Part shown: one piece after another, positions 1-9,357 of the stretch
How positions within the stretch are numbered: position 1 is the first letter of the stretch
Layout of the letters: each line of letters opens with the position of its first letter
Assembly (NCBI RefSeq): GCF_034344865.1
Contig: NZ_CP133774.1
Location: 6,882,001-6,946,000 of the forward strand
DNA length: 64,000 bases
DNA from: Pseudomonas sp. 10S4
Lineage (GTDB): Bacteria; Pseudomonadota; Gammaproteobacteria; Pseudomonadales; Pseudomonadaceae
Direction of reading: 5' to 3'
Translations under genes and position numbers: made by a program
The notes under the pieces: generated by a model
The model's input: the letters and a program-made list of their open reading frames with translations, nothing else
What the model was told of the DNA's origin: nothing
Database searches by the model: none

Positions 1-171
1 CGGCTGGCACAGCGACGACACACCGCCAAAGGCGTCGATTTCCCAACCCGGGTCGGTGGTCGAGGCGCAGCCGGCGACCGAGCTCATCGCCACCACTTCT
101 TCAATGCGGTTTTCGGCTGCGGCCTGATCGAGCTTCAGCGCTTTGTTATTGATTGCCTTGAGATGTTTCAT
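1..171 (-). CDS. qhpC: Quinohemoprotein amine dehydrogenase gamma subunit, partial (3' end outside window)
   Basis: This is the first 57 codons of the small subunit that carries the cysteine tryptophylquinone (CTQ) cofactor of QHNDH. It was translated by hand because it runs off the window. The start ATG lies 1 nt after the qhpD stop. Cys35 and Glu44 are 9 residues apart and Cys35 and Cys55 are 20 apart. This matches the Cys7-Glu16 and Cys7-Cys27 spacing of the mature subunit in known QHNDH structures, so residues 1-28 would be the leader and the mature chain would begin Met-Ser-Ser-Val-Ala-Gly-Cys. The CTQ tryptophan and the other crosslinked residues lie beyond the left edge. The identity is strong; the leader boundary is inferred from the spacing. 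Confidence 0.93.
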   Translation of the reverse strand, partial: MKHLKAINNKALKLDQAAAENRIEEVVAMSSVAGCASTTDPGWEIDAFGGVSSLCQP

Positions 172-172
172 A

Positions 173-1603
173 TCAGTGAGCCTTGCGCGGAGTGATGTAG
201 CTGCTGATAAACGCAGGGTTGTGGGCCATGATCCGGGTGTAGACCTCGATGCCGAAGTCGACCCAGTCACGCATCAGTTCGCAGTAGTGATAGGTCGGGT
301 GGGTCGGGTCGCCGTAACGGGCATAGCTTTCGTGATAGCAGCCGCCGGAGCAGAGGTTGCGGATCTGACAGTCCTCGCAACCGGTGTTGGTGCGGTCCAG
401 GCGCTGGGACAGGAAGTCGTTCAATTCGACCTGTTTTACACCGCTGTGAACGTTGCCAAACGTCGGCAGTGACGAGCCGGTAAAGCGGTGGCACAGGTTC
501 AGCTCACCCTTGTGATCCACTGCCAGCATCTTCAAACCCGCGCCACATGGCAGGGCTTTTTTATGGCCTTCGTGGATGTCGGTGATCAACTGGTGCAGGT
601 TGGAAAAACCGATATTGCGGTGCTCCAACGCGGCTTCCAGGTAACGCCGGCCGAGTTTCTTCATGTTGGCAAAGACTTCGATCAGCTCCTCGCTGGACAG
701 GTTGAAGGTGCTGATGTCGCCAGACGTCACCGGGGCGAAACCGACTTCGGCAAACCCCAGTTCGTTGAACAGATGATCCCAGATGGTTTCGACATCGGTG
801 ACGCCGGTGGTCAGGGTTACCCGCGCGCCGACCGGGCGGCTGTTGTAGCGCGACAGCAGCATCTCGGCCTTGCGCCGCACCACGTCATAGGTGCCCTGCC
901 CGCCCACGGTGATGCGATTGCGGTCGTGCACGGTTTTCGGCCCGTCGATACTCACAGAGAGCCCGAAACGGTGGGCGTTGAGGTAGTCCACGGTGTCTTC
1001 GGTGAGCAGCGTGGCGTTGGTGGTCATGACGAACTCGACGAACTTGCCCGCCTCGGCAAACCGCTTTTCACAATAATCGACCATGTACTCGATCAGCTTG
1101 CGGTTGCTCAACGGCTCCCCACCGAAAAACACCACGGTGAAACGCTCTTCATCCGGGGATTCGCGCAGCAGCATTTCTACCGACGCGACCGCCGTTTCAA
1201 CGTCCATTTTCTTGCCGGCCGACGGCTTGTCGAGGTCTTCCTTGTAGCAGTAGGTGCAGCTCAAGTTGCAGCCGGTGTTCACGTTGAGCACCACGGTATT
1301 GATCGCCGTGCGCTCGACTCGTTTGGTGCCGATGTCCGGGGTCAGTGGCGAGCCGTCGCTGACCAGTTCCAGGGCCATCAGCTCGCGCAGGGTTTCGGTG
1401 ATTTCGTCACCGTTAAAGCGTGCGGCCAAACGCTGGATCAGGTCCTCCGACGAACAGCCGGGACCGCGCAAGGTATCGATGATGGTGCCGGTCAGCTCAT
1501 CGCTGGCGAACAGCGAACTGCTGGGGATGTGGAACAGCATGCGGTCGGCGTCGACGTGCACTTCGTGCAGATTGCGTTCAACCAGATTCAAAATAGCGCC
1601 CAT
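173..1603 (-). CDS. qhpD: Radical SAM/SPASM maturase of QHNDH
   Basis: This 476-residue radical SAM protein is known in the family to form the Cys-to-Asp/Glu thioether crosslinks in the QhpC peptide before export. The SAM cluster motif CxxxCxxC is at about residues 112-119 (CNLSCTYCY). A C-terminal SPASM-type region holds auxiliary-cluster cysteines, including [17 protein letters not shown] and CSGGC. It lies between qhpA and qhpC in the same direction, and its stop is 1 nt from the qhpC start, so the two are probably translationally coupled. It should act in the cytoplasm on unprocessed QhpC. The length fits the family. Confidence 0.93.
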   Translation of the reverse strand: MGAILNLVERNLHEVHVDADRMLFHIPSSSLFASDELTGTIIDTLRGPGCSSEDLIQRLAARFNGDEITETLRELMALELVSDGSPLTPDIGTKRVERTAINTVVLNVNTGCNLSCTYCYKEDLDKPSAGKKMDVETAVASVEMLLRESPDEERFTVVFFGGEPLSNRKLIEYMVDYCEKRFAEAGKFVEFVMTTNATLLTEDTVDYLNAHRFGLSVSIDGPKTVHDRNRITVGGQGTYDVVRRKAEMLLSRYNSRPVGARVTLTTGVTDVETIWDHLFNELGFAEVGFAPVTSGDISTFNLSSEELIEVFANMKKLGRRYLEAALEHRNIGFSNLHQLITDIHEGHKKALPCGAGLKMLAVDHKGELNLCHRFTGSSLPTFGNVHSGVKQVELNDFLSQRLDRTNTGCEDCQIRNLCSGGCYHESYARYGDPTHPTYHYCELMRDWVDFGIEVYTRIMAHNPAFISSYITPRKAH

Positions 1604-1697
1604 TGCAACCTCCTGTGCAAACCCCGGTTTCGAGGCCTGCGGTCATTCCGAAAAAGTGTCTGAAGCCGTTGCGGTCAGCTAGCTCACGTTTTCAACA

Positions 1698-3278
1698 TCA
1701 TGGAATGGGTGGATTGTTCCAGCGTTGCACGGTGACGATCATGTGGCCTTCGCCGGTCAGGGATTTTCCTGCGTCGTCGACGGCGGCGATCGACTCGAGG
1801 TTGCCGGCATTGTTGGTGGACATTTTGCGCTGCGGGTTTGGCCCGGCATCGCCCGGTGTAAACACGCCGCTGTCGGCCTGCATGGTGCCGGCGAACTTGA
1901 CGTCCTGGTCTTCCTTGGCGCGATCATCGAAGGCCTCGACCTTCCATTGCGCCGGGAACACGCCAATGCGATACGGCTTGCCATCGGCGCCCTTGCCCCA
2001 GGCTTCAGCATCGAAACGGCCCTGGACTTTCGGCGTCGAGCCACCGCCCTCGCCGATCCGCGCCACCGAGAATTCCGGCACGACTTTGACGGCATCGATG
2101 CTGCTGTAGACCGACAGGGTCGGGCCTTTCAGCATGCCGACAGTGACGTTGCGCAGGCCCGGTTGAGCATTCGCAGCAGCCTTGAGTTTGACCTTGATCC
2201 GGTCAGGGCTTTGCTCGACGACGGCGACCACTTCCACGCCTTTGCCGAAGTTCGGTTTGCCGGTGAGACCGCTGCCAATCAACGTCACTTCGGTTTCAGC
2301 ACCAGCCTTCAGATAACCCGGTTGAACGGCCAGCAAACGGCTGCTGCCCTGCTTGGCGGCAACGAAGTCCAGACCACGCTCATCGTGCTCAGCCTCGAAC
2401 ATCCGGCCCTGCATCGCGGTGCCTTGGGCGGCGAACACCTGGCGCATGGTCACGCCGTCGATGGTCACGTTACCGCGCCATTCATAACCGCTGTAGAGAA
2501 TCGCGCTACCGTCGCCGTTGAACGGGCTGCCATCGGCGTATTGGCCTTTGACGCTGACCTGGAAGGTGTCGCTGCCATCGGCCGTGACGCTCATCACGCC
2601 GGCCAGTTCGCCTTTACCCGGCAAGTGGCCGCTGAAGCTCCAGTCGCCCACCAGCGCATCGGCTTTCGGCGCGACTTTCAGCCAGGCTTTCCAGGCCGGG
2701 TTGTCCAGCGGATAACGCTTGGCCAACAGGGGCACCATGTCCTTACGGGCGATATCAAACCAGTCGCGATCCCGAGCCAGGGCCTGGTACTCCAGCGACG
2801 GCCATTGACCGAGGTGGAAGTTCACCAGACGCTCCCACTCCTGGGCCGGACGGCGTTGCAGCGCAACCCGCGCACCGGAGTGGCAGCGGCCGCACATCTG
2901 GCTGGTCTGGTCGTCGAAATGCTCGACGGTATTGAGCCGGCGCTCCAGCGCATAGCGCACGCCATCGGTCTCGCTCGGCGCCAGGCCCTGGGTGTCGGCC
3001 AGGTATTTGACCAGGGTGCGGCGGTCGTCATCGCTGATCTGCAAACCGTGCATGGTCTGCATCCGGGCGATGCTCATCAGCCAGCCTTCCGGGGTCTTGC
3101 GCTGGTGGCTGATGCGGCTCAGGGCGTTATCGGCTTCGGGGGTGTGACAGCCCTGACAGGTTTCCTTGAGGATGGTCTGGGCGTCGCGGGCTGCCAGGCT
3201 GTAAGGCGAATGCAGCGCCACACAAGCGGCCACGGCCAGCAGGCCGGCGCTCATGCCTGATCGGAGTTTTCTCTTCAT
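1698..3278 (-). CDS. qhpA: Quinohemoprotein amine dehydrogenase alpha subunit (dihaem)
   Basis: This is the large periplasmic subunit of QHNDH, which passes electrons from CTQ through two c-type haems. The N-terminus has a typical signal peptide (Lys/Arg-rich start, hydrophobic stretch, then SLAARD). Two haem-binding CxxCH motifs follow, CQGCH near residue 41 and CGRCH near residue 129, then the long beta-rich C-terminal domains expected of the subunit. I chose the ATG at 3278 because GAGG lies 10 nt upstream; an in-frame GTG at 3296 would add 6 residues. It is the first gene of the qhpA-qhpD-qhpC direction. Haem attachment would need the general cytochrome c maturation system, which is not in the window. 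Confidence 0.93.
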   Translation of the reverse strand: MKRKLRSGMSAGLLAVAACVALHSPYSLAARDAQTILKETCQGCHTPEADNALSRISHQRKTPEGWLMSIARMQTMHGLQISDDDRRTLVKYLADTQGLAPSETDGVRYALERRLNTVEHFDDQTSQMCGRCHSGARVALQRRPAQEWERLVNFHLGQWPSLEYQALARDRDWFDIARKDMVPLLAKRYPLDNPAWKAWLKVAPKADALVGDWSFSGHLPGKGELAGVMSVTADGSDTFQVSVKGQYADGSPFNGDGSAILYSGYEWRGNVTIDGVTMRQVFAAQGTAMQGRMFEAEHDERGLDFVAAKQGSSRLLAVQPGYLKAGAETEVTLIGSGLTGKPNFGKGVEVVAVVEQSPDRIKVKLKAAANAQPGLRNVTVGMLKGPTLSVYSSIDAVKVVPEFSVARIGEGGGSTPKVQGRFDAEAWGKGADGKPYRIGVFPAQWKVEAFDDRAKEDQDVKFAGTMQADSGVFTPGDAGPNPQRKMSTNNAGNLESIAAVDDAGKSLTGEGHMIVTVQRWNNPPIP

Positions 3279-3610
3279 CAACGTCGAACCTCGCACGGTG
3301 CTTTCTTATTGTTGTGGCTTATCGTTTTTATGGTTTCTGCCACCGGCGGCGAGCCGCTGGCGGAGGCAAGAGAAACGTCTGCGATGAGCAATACACGGAG
3401 CGTGCCAGCTTATTAATAGTCTTTTAAATCAATAAACTGTGATGAAAAATCAGTTTACAACCGGGCTTCGAAAGGCAAGCCGGCGTCTAATATCGCGACA
3501 GCTGTTGCAGTCTGAGACAAGGATAACCAACTCCCGAACCACTGCTACGCTTGCAGCGCGCACATCGTGTGCGTTACGCCTCAAACCACCGAAAACCTGA
3601 GGAACGCGTC
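3279..3610. promoter_or_regulatory. Divergent intergenic region between qhpA and the amidohydrolase
   Basis: No gene is visible in this 332-bp gap. It must hold promoters for both directions. A near-perfect palindrome, GCGACAGCTGTTGC, lies at 3495-3508 and could be an activator site. For qhpA there is a perfect -24 element on the minus strand (TGGCAC, 3407-3402), but its -12 position reads GT instead of GC, so I do not call a sigma-54 promoter there. The centre (about 3410-3460) is AT-rich. Confidence 0.4.
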
Positions 3611-5571
3611 ATGGGATCAAACGGAAATGATCACAATTGCACCCATTGCGGCTGCGAAAACCCCATCTGGAATGCACTCAAACACACTTTCGACCCAACG
3701 GCCCTTGCGAGCCAGCTGCCCAAGCTCGGGCCAGAACCTGATAGCGAGTCGGTCATCTTTACCGGCGGGGTGATTTACCCGCTCAAGGACGGCAACATGG
3801 ATGAGCGGGTCGAAGCGCTGGGCATCCATGGTGGCGACGTCGTCGCCTCCGGTAGCCTCGGCCACGTCCAGGCCCACATGAAAGCCAAAGGCATCGCCTG
3901 GACGACCCGGCAACTGGACGGCAAAACCCTGCTGCCCGGCCTGATCGAACCCCACGTGCACATCGTGCAGACGTGCGCGATTGAAGGCTGGCTGGACCTG
4001 GGCGCCATCCAGGATTCGTCGAATCCGGATGACGTCAAAGGCCCGCGCGACATCAAACAGGATCAGCGGCTACGCCCCCGCTATGACTGGAACTGGCTGA
4101 AGGAAGAAATCAACAAGCACATTCCCGAAGACACTTCGACCTGGATACTCGGCCGCATGGTCGACCCGGCTCTGATGCCATTCACGGAAGTGAAAAACGG
4201 CCTCAACCAACTCACAACCTTTTACTGCGATATCGATGAAACCGGGGATAACGTCGGCAACCTGGACAACATCGTGTCGCAAAACCCGTTGTTGATGGTC
4301 AGCGCTTCGATGCACACCTTTTACTTGAACACGGCCGCGTGCAAAGCCGTCTACAACAGCCACAACCCGAGCAGCAAAAAACTGCGCGAGCACTACGCAA
4401 CCTGCCAGGATTTCATCGACGCCACGCGCGGCAATCTTCAGGAGGAGGCCGGCATGATGCCTGCCATTCTGTCGATTCCGCTCAAGCAGGCCCTCGACGT
4501 GTTGAACATCTTCAACCACCTCAAGGCCTATTTCGATAAAGCGTCCAGCCGGGGCGTCACCCTGCTCTACGACGCCATGATGGACACGTTCTCCAAAATC
4601 GTCCTCGGCATCTATGATCTCAAGCACCACAGCAACGTGCGGATCGGTTATGCCGCGCCCTACGATAGCATTGGGAAGAAATACCATCCCGTGACCAAAG
4701 AAGCCGCCAGGCGTTTTTATCAAGGTGGGCTCAAGTTGATTTCGGACGGCTCCAACCAGGGGCTGACGGGCTATCAGGCGCAGCCGTACTGCTGTGAGAC
4801 GAAGCCCGAGTTGGGTAACTTCAACTTCTGTGATCCGGATGGAACTACAACCCCGACAGTCATTCCCGACGCCTATCAGACCACCATCAATACGGCCATG
4901 AAGGACGGCTGGCCGCTGATGATTCATGCCAACGGTGACCGGGCGATCAGTTTCACCCTCAGCGCTTATGAGGCCGCGCTGAAAAAACCAGCGGGCTTGA
5001 AAAACGTCACCGTATCGAACACTGCTCGCTGTTAACCGAAGACCATCTCAAAGACATGAAAAGACTGGGCATCTCACCGAGCTTTCTGATCGGTCATGTC
5101 GGCTACTGGGGCTACGCATTCGAAAAGGCTATTTTCGAGGAGAAAGCCACGAAGATGCTCGACCTGTGCAAGTCGGCCCTGGACCATGGATTGAGAATCT
5201 CGCTGCACAGCGATTGTTCGGTCACCCCACTGGGGCCGCTGCGCTCCATGGAGCAGGCCGTGACCCGGAAAATGGAAGGCATGCGTGATGCGCAGGGCCA
5301 TTTCATCAGTGACCCGCGTCAGCAACCGATCCTCAACGAAGCCGAGTGCCTGACCCGCCAGCAAGCCTTAAAAGCCATCACCTATGACGCCGCTTGGCAG
5401 TGCCATGCCGACCAGTGGATGGGCTCGTTGCAGGATGGTCACTTTGCCGACCTAGTGATTCTCGAGCAGAACCCGCTCGACGAAAAAGTCCCAGCGACCA
5501 GCATCCGCGATATCAAGATCTGTGAAACCTGGAAAGGTGGCCGCAAGGTCTATGCCCACCCTGAAAAGTGA
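3611..5571 (+). pseudogene. Amidohydrolase family protein (COG1574/YtcJ-like), frameshifted
   Basis: This is a metal-dependent amidohydrolase in two frames, 3611-5035 and then the frame read from about 5000 to 5571. The first part has the His-x-His metal motif (EPHVHIVQ) and MIHANGDRA. The second has RHRIEHC, LHSDCSV and the terminal GHFADLVILE strand, so joined they make one complete protein of about 650 residues. Adding one A to the five-A run at 5000-5004 restores continuity (GLKKRHRIEHC). I chose the ATG at 3611 because GAGGA precedes it. The N-terminus is unusual, with clustered cysteines (CTHCGC). The gene sits divergently from qhpA and upstream of the aldehyde dehydrogenase, so a role in amine or amide supply is plausible but unproven. 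The break may be a sequencing error. Confidence 0.8.
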
Positions 5572-5582
5572 TCGGTAGCACC

Positions 5583-5609
5583 GGGCGTCCGACGTGACAG
5601 GTCGGGCGC
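5583..5609 (+). terminator. Stem-loop after the amidohydrolase gene
   Basis: The segments GGCGTCCGAC and GTCGGGCGCC form a 10-bp stem with one mismatch and a short loop, just after the stop codon. There is no T-run, so it may be a processing or weak termination structure rather than a classical terminator. Confidence 0.3.
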
Positions 5610-5632
5610 CCATCACCGCGAAACCGTCTCAA

Positions 5633-5659
5633 GCGCGTCTCAGATTGCGACACACGCGC
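5633..5659. promoter_or_regulatory. Candidate activator binding site upstream of the aldehyde dehydrogenase promoter
   Basis: GCGCGT and ACGCGC form an inverted repeat around a core holding GTC and GAC half-sites. It lies about 70-95 bp upstream of the sigma-54 -24 element, the usual distance for an enhancer-type site. The likely binder is the sigma-54 activator encoded at 11065-12969. This is inferred from position and symmetry only. Confidence 0.35.
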
Positions 5660-5727
5660 CCCTTCCTCAGCCTCTTTTGAAAGCTGAAACCCCGTTAAAC
5701 CGCCGCTGTTACTGCTCGCCAGCAAAC

Positions 5728-5742
5728 TGGCACAACCGTTGC
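5728..5742 (+). promoter_or_regulatory. Sigma-54 promoter of the aldehyde dehydrogenase gene
   Basis: TGGCACAACCGTTGC matches the sigma-54 consensus TGGCAC-N5-TTGC at every fixed position. It lies 37 nt before the ATG, so transcription would start roughly 25 nt before it. A sigma-54 activator gene is in the same locus. Confidence 0.85.
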
Positions 5743-5779
5743 GAAAGCGCTGATCTCACGAATAAAAAGAGATCTCACC

Positions 5780-7270
5780 ATGTCGCTTCCTTATTTGCTT
5801 CCCGCCACTTCGGCCTTCATCCAGCGCGCGCCGCGCATGCTGATCGGCGGCGACTGGGTCGAGGCCGCCGACGGCCAGACCATGCCGCTGCACAACCCGG
5901 CCACTGGCGAAATGCTGTGCGTGGTGCCACGGGCGACGCCCGAGGATGTCGACCGTGCAGTACTCGCCGCCCGCCAGGCCTTCGATGATTCAGCCTGGAC
6001 CCGCACCCGCCCGCGTGAGCGGCAAAACCTGTTGTGGAAACTCGCCGACCTGATGGAGCGCGACGCCGAGCTGCTGGCGCAACTGGAATGCCTGAACAAC
6101 GGCAAAAGTGCGGCGGTGGCTCAGGTGATGGACGTGCAATTGTCCATCGATTTCCTGCGCTACATGGCCGGTTGGGCGACCAAAATCGAAGGCTCCAGCG
6201 TTGAAGTCTCGTTACCGCTGATGCCCAACGATCAGTTCCACAGTTTCATCCGGCGCGAAGCAGTGGGCGTGGTCGGTGCCATCGTCGCCTGGAATTTTCC
6301 GTTGCTGCTGGCCTGCTGGAAACTCGGCCCGGCCCTGGCCACCGGCTGCACCATGGTGCTCAAACCCGCCGACGAAACCCCGCTGACCGCACTGAAACTC
6401 GCCGAACTGGTGCTGGAAGCCGGCTACCCCGAAGGCGTGTTCAACGTGGTCACCGGCACCGGCATCACGGCTGGCTCGGCCCTGACGCACAACCCGTTGG
6501 TGGACAAGCTGACCTTCACCGGCTCGACCGCCGTGGGTAAGCAGATCGGCAAGATCGCCATGGACTCCATGACCCGGGTGACCCTGGAACTGGGCGGTAA
6601 ATCGCCAACCATCGTCATGGCCGACGCCGACCTGAAGACTGCCGCCGCCGGTGCTGCAAGTGCGATTTTCTTCAACCAGGGCCAGGTCTGCTGCGCCGGT
6701 TCCAGGCTGTATGTGCAGCGCAAGCATTTCGAGAATGTGGTGGCGGACATCGCCGACATCGCCAACGCCATGAAACTCGGCAACGGCATGGACCCGAGCG
6801 TCGAGATGGGGCCGTTGATTTCGAAGCGTCAGCAGGAGCGGGTTTACGGATATATCGAAAAGGGTCGGGAAAGCGGCGCGACCATCGCGTGCGGCGGCGA
6901 GCAGTTCGGGCCGGGGTTCTTCGTCAAACCGACAGTGATTGTCGATGTCGATCAGAAGCACTCGCTGGTGCAGGAAGAAATCTTCGGCCCGGTGCTGGTG
7001 GCAATTCCGTTTGATGACGAAGCCGATGCGCTGCGCATGGCCAATGACAGTCCGTATGGATTGGGGGCGAGTATCTGGTCCAATGATCTGGCGGCGGTGC
7101 ACCGGATGATTCCGTGGATCAAGTCAGGGTCAGTGTGGGTCAATTGCCATAGCGCGCTGGACCCGGCGCTTCCGTTTGGCGGGTACAAGATGTCCGGGGT
7201 TGGGCGGGAAATGGGGTATGCGGCGATTGAGCATTACACCGAGTTGAAGTCGGTGTTGATCAAGTTGTAA
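5780..7270 (+). CDS. peaE: Aldehyde dehydrogenase (phenylacetaldehyde dehydrogenase-like)
   Basis: This 496-residue NAD(P)-dependent aldehyde dehydrogenase has the full catalytic set: Asn172 in AWNF, Glu270 in LELGGKSP, and the nucleophile at Cys304 or Cys305 in QGQVCCAGS. It is intact and of usual family length. It lies between the QHNDH structural and maturation blocks and has its own perfect sigma-54 promoter. The simplest role is oxidising the aldehyde made by the amine dehydrogenase to the carboxylic acid. The symbol follows the P. putida phenylethylamine (pea) locus; the true substrate could be another arylalkyl or aliphatic aldehyde. Confidence 0.85.
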   Translation: MSLPYLLPATSAFIQRAPRMLIGGDWVEAADGQTMPLHNPATGEMLCVVPRATPEDVDRAVLAARQAFDDSAWTRTRPRERQNLLWKLADLMERDAELLAQLECLNNGKSAAVAQVMDVQLSIDFLRYMAGWATKIEGSSVEVSLPLMPNDQFHSFIRREAVGVVGAIVAWNFPLLLACWKLGPALATGCTMVLKPADETPLTALKLAELVLEAGYPEGVFNVVTGTGITAGSALTHNPLVDKLTFTGSTAVGKQIGKIAMDSMTRVTLELGGKSPTIVMADADLKTAAAGAASAIFFNQGQVCCAGSRLYVQRKHFENVVADIADIANAMKLGNGMDPSVEMGPLISKRQQERVYGYIEKGRESGATIACGGEQFGPGFFVKPTVIVDVDQKHSLVQEEIFGPVLVAIPFDDEADALRMANDSPYGLGASIWSNDLAAVHRMIPWIKSGSVWVNCHSALDPALPFGGYKMSGVGREMGYAAIEHYTELKSVLIKL

Positions 7271-7292
7271 TCGGCGGCGTTCTTTAGGCCGC

Positions 7293-7370
7293 TATCGCGA
7301 GCAAGCTCGCTCCCACATGGGTTTTGTGTCGATCACAAATCCACTGTGGGAGCGAGCTTGCTCGCGATGA
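7293..7370. repeat. REP pair (inverted), family A variant
   Basis: Two inverted copies of a GTGGGAGCGAGCTTGCTCGC unit flank a short spacer between the convergent aldehyde dehydrogenase and qhpG genes. The paired arrangement is that of a REPIN. It may also work as a bidirectional terminator or mRNA stabiliser. Confidence 0.85.
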
Positions 7371-7393
7371 GGCCAGCCAAGTCACCCAACATG

Positions 7394-8683
7394 TCAGGGC
7401 TTGAAACCCTGCTGCAACAACCAACCCCGAACCACCCGCCCCTGCTCCACCGTCAACCCGGCCAACGCCTGCTCCGCTGGCTCGCTGCGCAACCGCCGCA
7501 CCAACGGCGCCAACTCAACCCCCTGAACATGCCAGATCCCCAGCGGCTGATCCGCTGTCACCACCACTTCAACCTCATCTACAAACCCATCCCGCAGCAC
7601 CGGCGCCCGCTCAATCCGCAACGCCGCAAAATCCGCCTCGGCATGCGCCACCTCGGCATCCGGCCACTGTCGCCGAGCCTGCCAGAACGGTTGATCCCGC
7701 CAGCGCTGCTCATCGGCATAAAAATCTCGTCCGATCCGGGCAAAGCGCAAAAACAACTGCTCCACCCGCCGCTGATGAAAGCGCTGGGCCAACGCCGTTC
7801 GCTGCGGCTTACGCAGCAAGGTGTTGATCACCGTGGGCGCCTGCAATGCCGAGGACAACGACTGAAAAATCCCGTTGCCCGATAACGGGTCTACCGCCAT
7901 CGCCGCGTCACCCACCCGAATCCAGTTATCGCCGCAGACCTGTGGGCACAAAATCGCTGTGCTGCTGCGGGCGTGCAGTTGCAGATCGTATTCAGGTTGA
8001 TGACCGAAAAACGCCCGAGCCACTTCCGAACCGTGGCGCCGCTGACGACAGTAATCAAGCAACTGAGCCTTACCCGGTAACGAAGCACTGGCCACGTCCA
8101 CCGTCCATTGCCAATAACATTGACCGTCGGCCCGCCGCGCCATCCAGGCCCAGCCGTCCTCAAGACTTTCCACAGCGCTGGCGGTACTGCCCGGCGTGCC
8201 TTGCCAGCGATTGAGCAGGCTGACCGTCTCCGGCCCGCGCAAGCCTTTACCGAGCGCTGGAGCGGAACGTCCACGAGCCTCCACCAGAAAATCCGCGACC
8301 AACACGTCGTGTCCTTCAATTTCGACCCGATGCCCGGTAGCCGAGGACCGCACCGTCAGCACCCGCCCTTCGATCATCTCAACACCAGCCAGACGCAAAT
8401 CCTCGCGCAATCCACGATCAAAACTCGGACGGTCCAACAAATATTCGATGTTCTGCGCATGCTGCTGACCATTCCACGACACCTGTCGCTGGGAAGGTAG
8501 CGCCGCGTCCGCCAATGCGTGATTCAGTCCCGCGCCGCGCAACGCCTCCAGCACTCGAATGGAAACCCCTTCGAGCGCGGCAAACCGTCGCCATTCGCTG
8601 ACCAGCGTCACCGGGTAACCGAGTCGACGCAAACCCAAGGCAACCGCCGCTCCTGCGGGCCCTGCGCCAAGAATCAAAATCAT
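7394..8683 (-). CDS. qhpG: FAD-dependent monooxygenase of CTQ biogenesis
   Basis: This flavoprotein of about 429 residues starts with a Rossmann FAD-binding motif (LGAGPAGAAVALG, residues 5-17). It carries the second FAD motif GDAAMAVDPLSGNGI, typical of group A hydroxylases. In QHNDH biogenesis QhpG adds oxygen to the QhpC tryptophan that becomes CTQ. I chose the ATG at 8683 because it overlaps the qhpE stop (ATGA); an upstream in-frame start at 8734 would lie inside qhpE. It is the last gene of the maturation operon and ends at a REP pair. Confidence 0.9.
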   Translation of the reverse strand: MILILGAGPAGAAVALGLRRLGYPVTLVSEWRRFAALEGVSIRVLEALRGAGLNHALADAALPSQRQVSWNGQQHAQNIEYLLDRPSFDRGLREDLRLAGVEMIEGRVLTVRSSATGHRVEIEGHDVLVADFLVEARGRSAPALGKGLRGPETVSLLNRWQGTPGSTASAVESLEDGWAWMARRADGQCYWQWTVDVASASLPGKAQLLDYCRQRRHGSEVARAFFGHQPEYDLQLHARSSTAILCPQVCGDNWIRVGDAAMAVDPLSGNGIFQSLSSALQAPTVINTLLRKPQRTALAQRFHQRRVEQLFLRFARIGRDFYADEQRWRDQPFWQARRQWPDAEVAHAEADFAALRIERAPVLRDGFVDEVEVVVTADQPLGIWHVQGVELAPLVRRLRSEPAEQALAGLTVEQGRVVRGWLLQQGFKP

Positions 8684-9357
8684 GGCCCGCTGCGCCGTTC
8701 TGGACCACGATAACGAGCGTTCTCTCGCAGCCATTCAATGACCTGCTCATTGCTCACATCAGGATGAGCAACCAGGAAACCGGCAATGTGTCCGCTCAAC
8801 GCCGCACACCCCAGACTGGCCCCGGACTGCCCCGGATACGTCCCATGCACACACGCCGCGAAATCCGCCTGGGCACTGTTGAGCCACGACCATTCGTTCT
8901 CGGCACAACGGGCATCACCAGTGACGCGCAACACCTGTGGATATTTCGCTGGATACACGCCCTCGCCCTGAGCCGGACTCGATGCACACAACAACACGCC
9001 GCTCGCCACGGCTGCCGCGCAGGCTTCGCGCAACAAGCTGCGGTCCTGCCGCAACCCCAGGCTCAAATTGATCAGCCGCACATCCTGCGCCACCAGCCAG
9101 TCAATCGCCGTGGCGATCTGCAAGGCACTGGTGACGCCACGCTGGTCAAACACCTGCGCCACACAAAACACCGCCGCCGGCGCGCGCCGCCCGATGGCCT
9201 CGATCACCGCGCTGCCGTGGCCAAGCGGATCGTCGCGTAAATCACTTTCCGCCAACCCATCCTCCAGCAACGAAAACCGGCGCCCCGCAACAACCTGCAC
9301 TCGCTGCACCGCCGAATGACCGCTGTCCACCACGCCAATTCGCAGTTCAGGCTTCAT
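8680..9357 (-). CDS. qhpE: Subtilisin-like serine protease for QhpC leader removal
   Basis: This is a short (225-residue) subtilase without a signal peptide, consistent with cytoplasmic action. The catalytic triad is visible: Asp in GVVDSGH, His in GHGSAV, and Ser in QSGASLGCAAL. In the QHNDH system QhpE cuts the leader from the crosslinked gamma subunit. The gene overlaps qhpF by 11 bp and qhpG by 4 bp, so the three are tightly coupled. Confidence 0.9.
   Translation of the reverse strand: MKPELRIGVVDSGHSAVQRVQVVAGRRFSLLEDGLAESDLRDDPLGHGSAVIEAIGRRAPAAVFCVAQVFDQRGVTSALQIATAIDWLVAQDVRLINLSLGLRQDRSLLREACAAAVASGVLLCASSPAQGEGVYPAKYPQVLRVTGDARCAENEWSWLNSAQADFAACVHGTYPGQSGASLGCAALSGHIAGFLVAHPDVSNEQVIEWLRENARYRGPERRSGP

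Noticed and set aside
488..1663. Long plus-strand ORF opposite qhpD
   Set aside because: It is antisense to an unmistakable radical SAM gene, in the frame where GC-rich third positions create long open frames. The protein resembles nothing.
1725..3260. 511-codon plus-strand ORF opposite qhpA
   Set aside because: It is a mirror-frame shadow of the dihaem subunit gene, with no start signal and no domain.
3393..3407. Sigma-54 promoter for qhpA
   Set aside because: The -24 element is perfect on the minus strand, but the -12 position is GT, and the next TTGC is 5 bp too far.
4985..5010. Programmed -1 frameshift in the amidohydrolase
   Set aside because: The A-run is preceded by G, not A, so it is not a classic slippery heptamer, and I see no clear stimulatory structure. 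A missing base is simpler.
8680..8734. Earlier start for qhpG at 8734
   Set aside because: It would add 17 residues inside qhpE. The ATGA overlap at 8683 gives the normal FAD-domain start.
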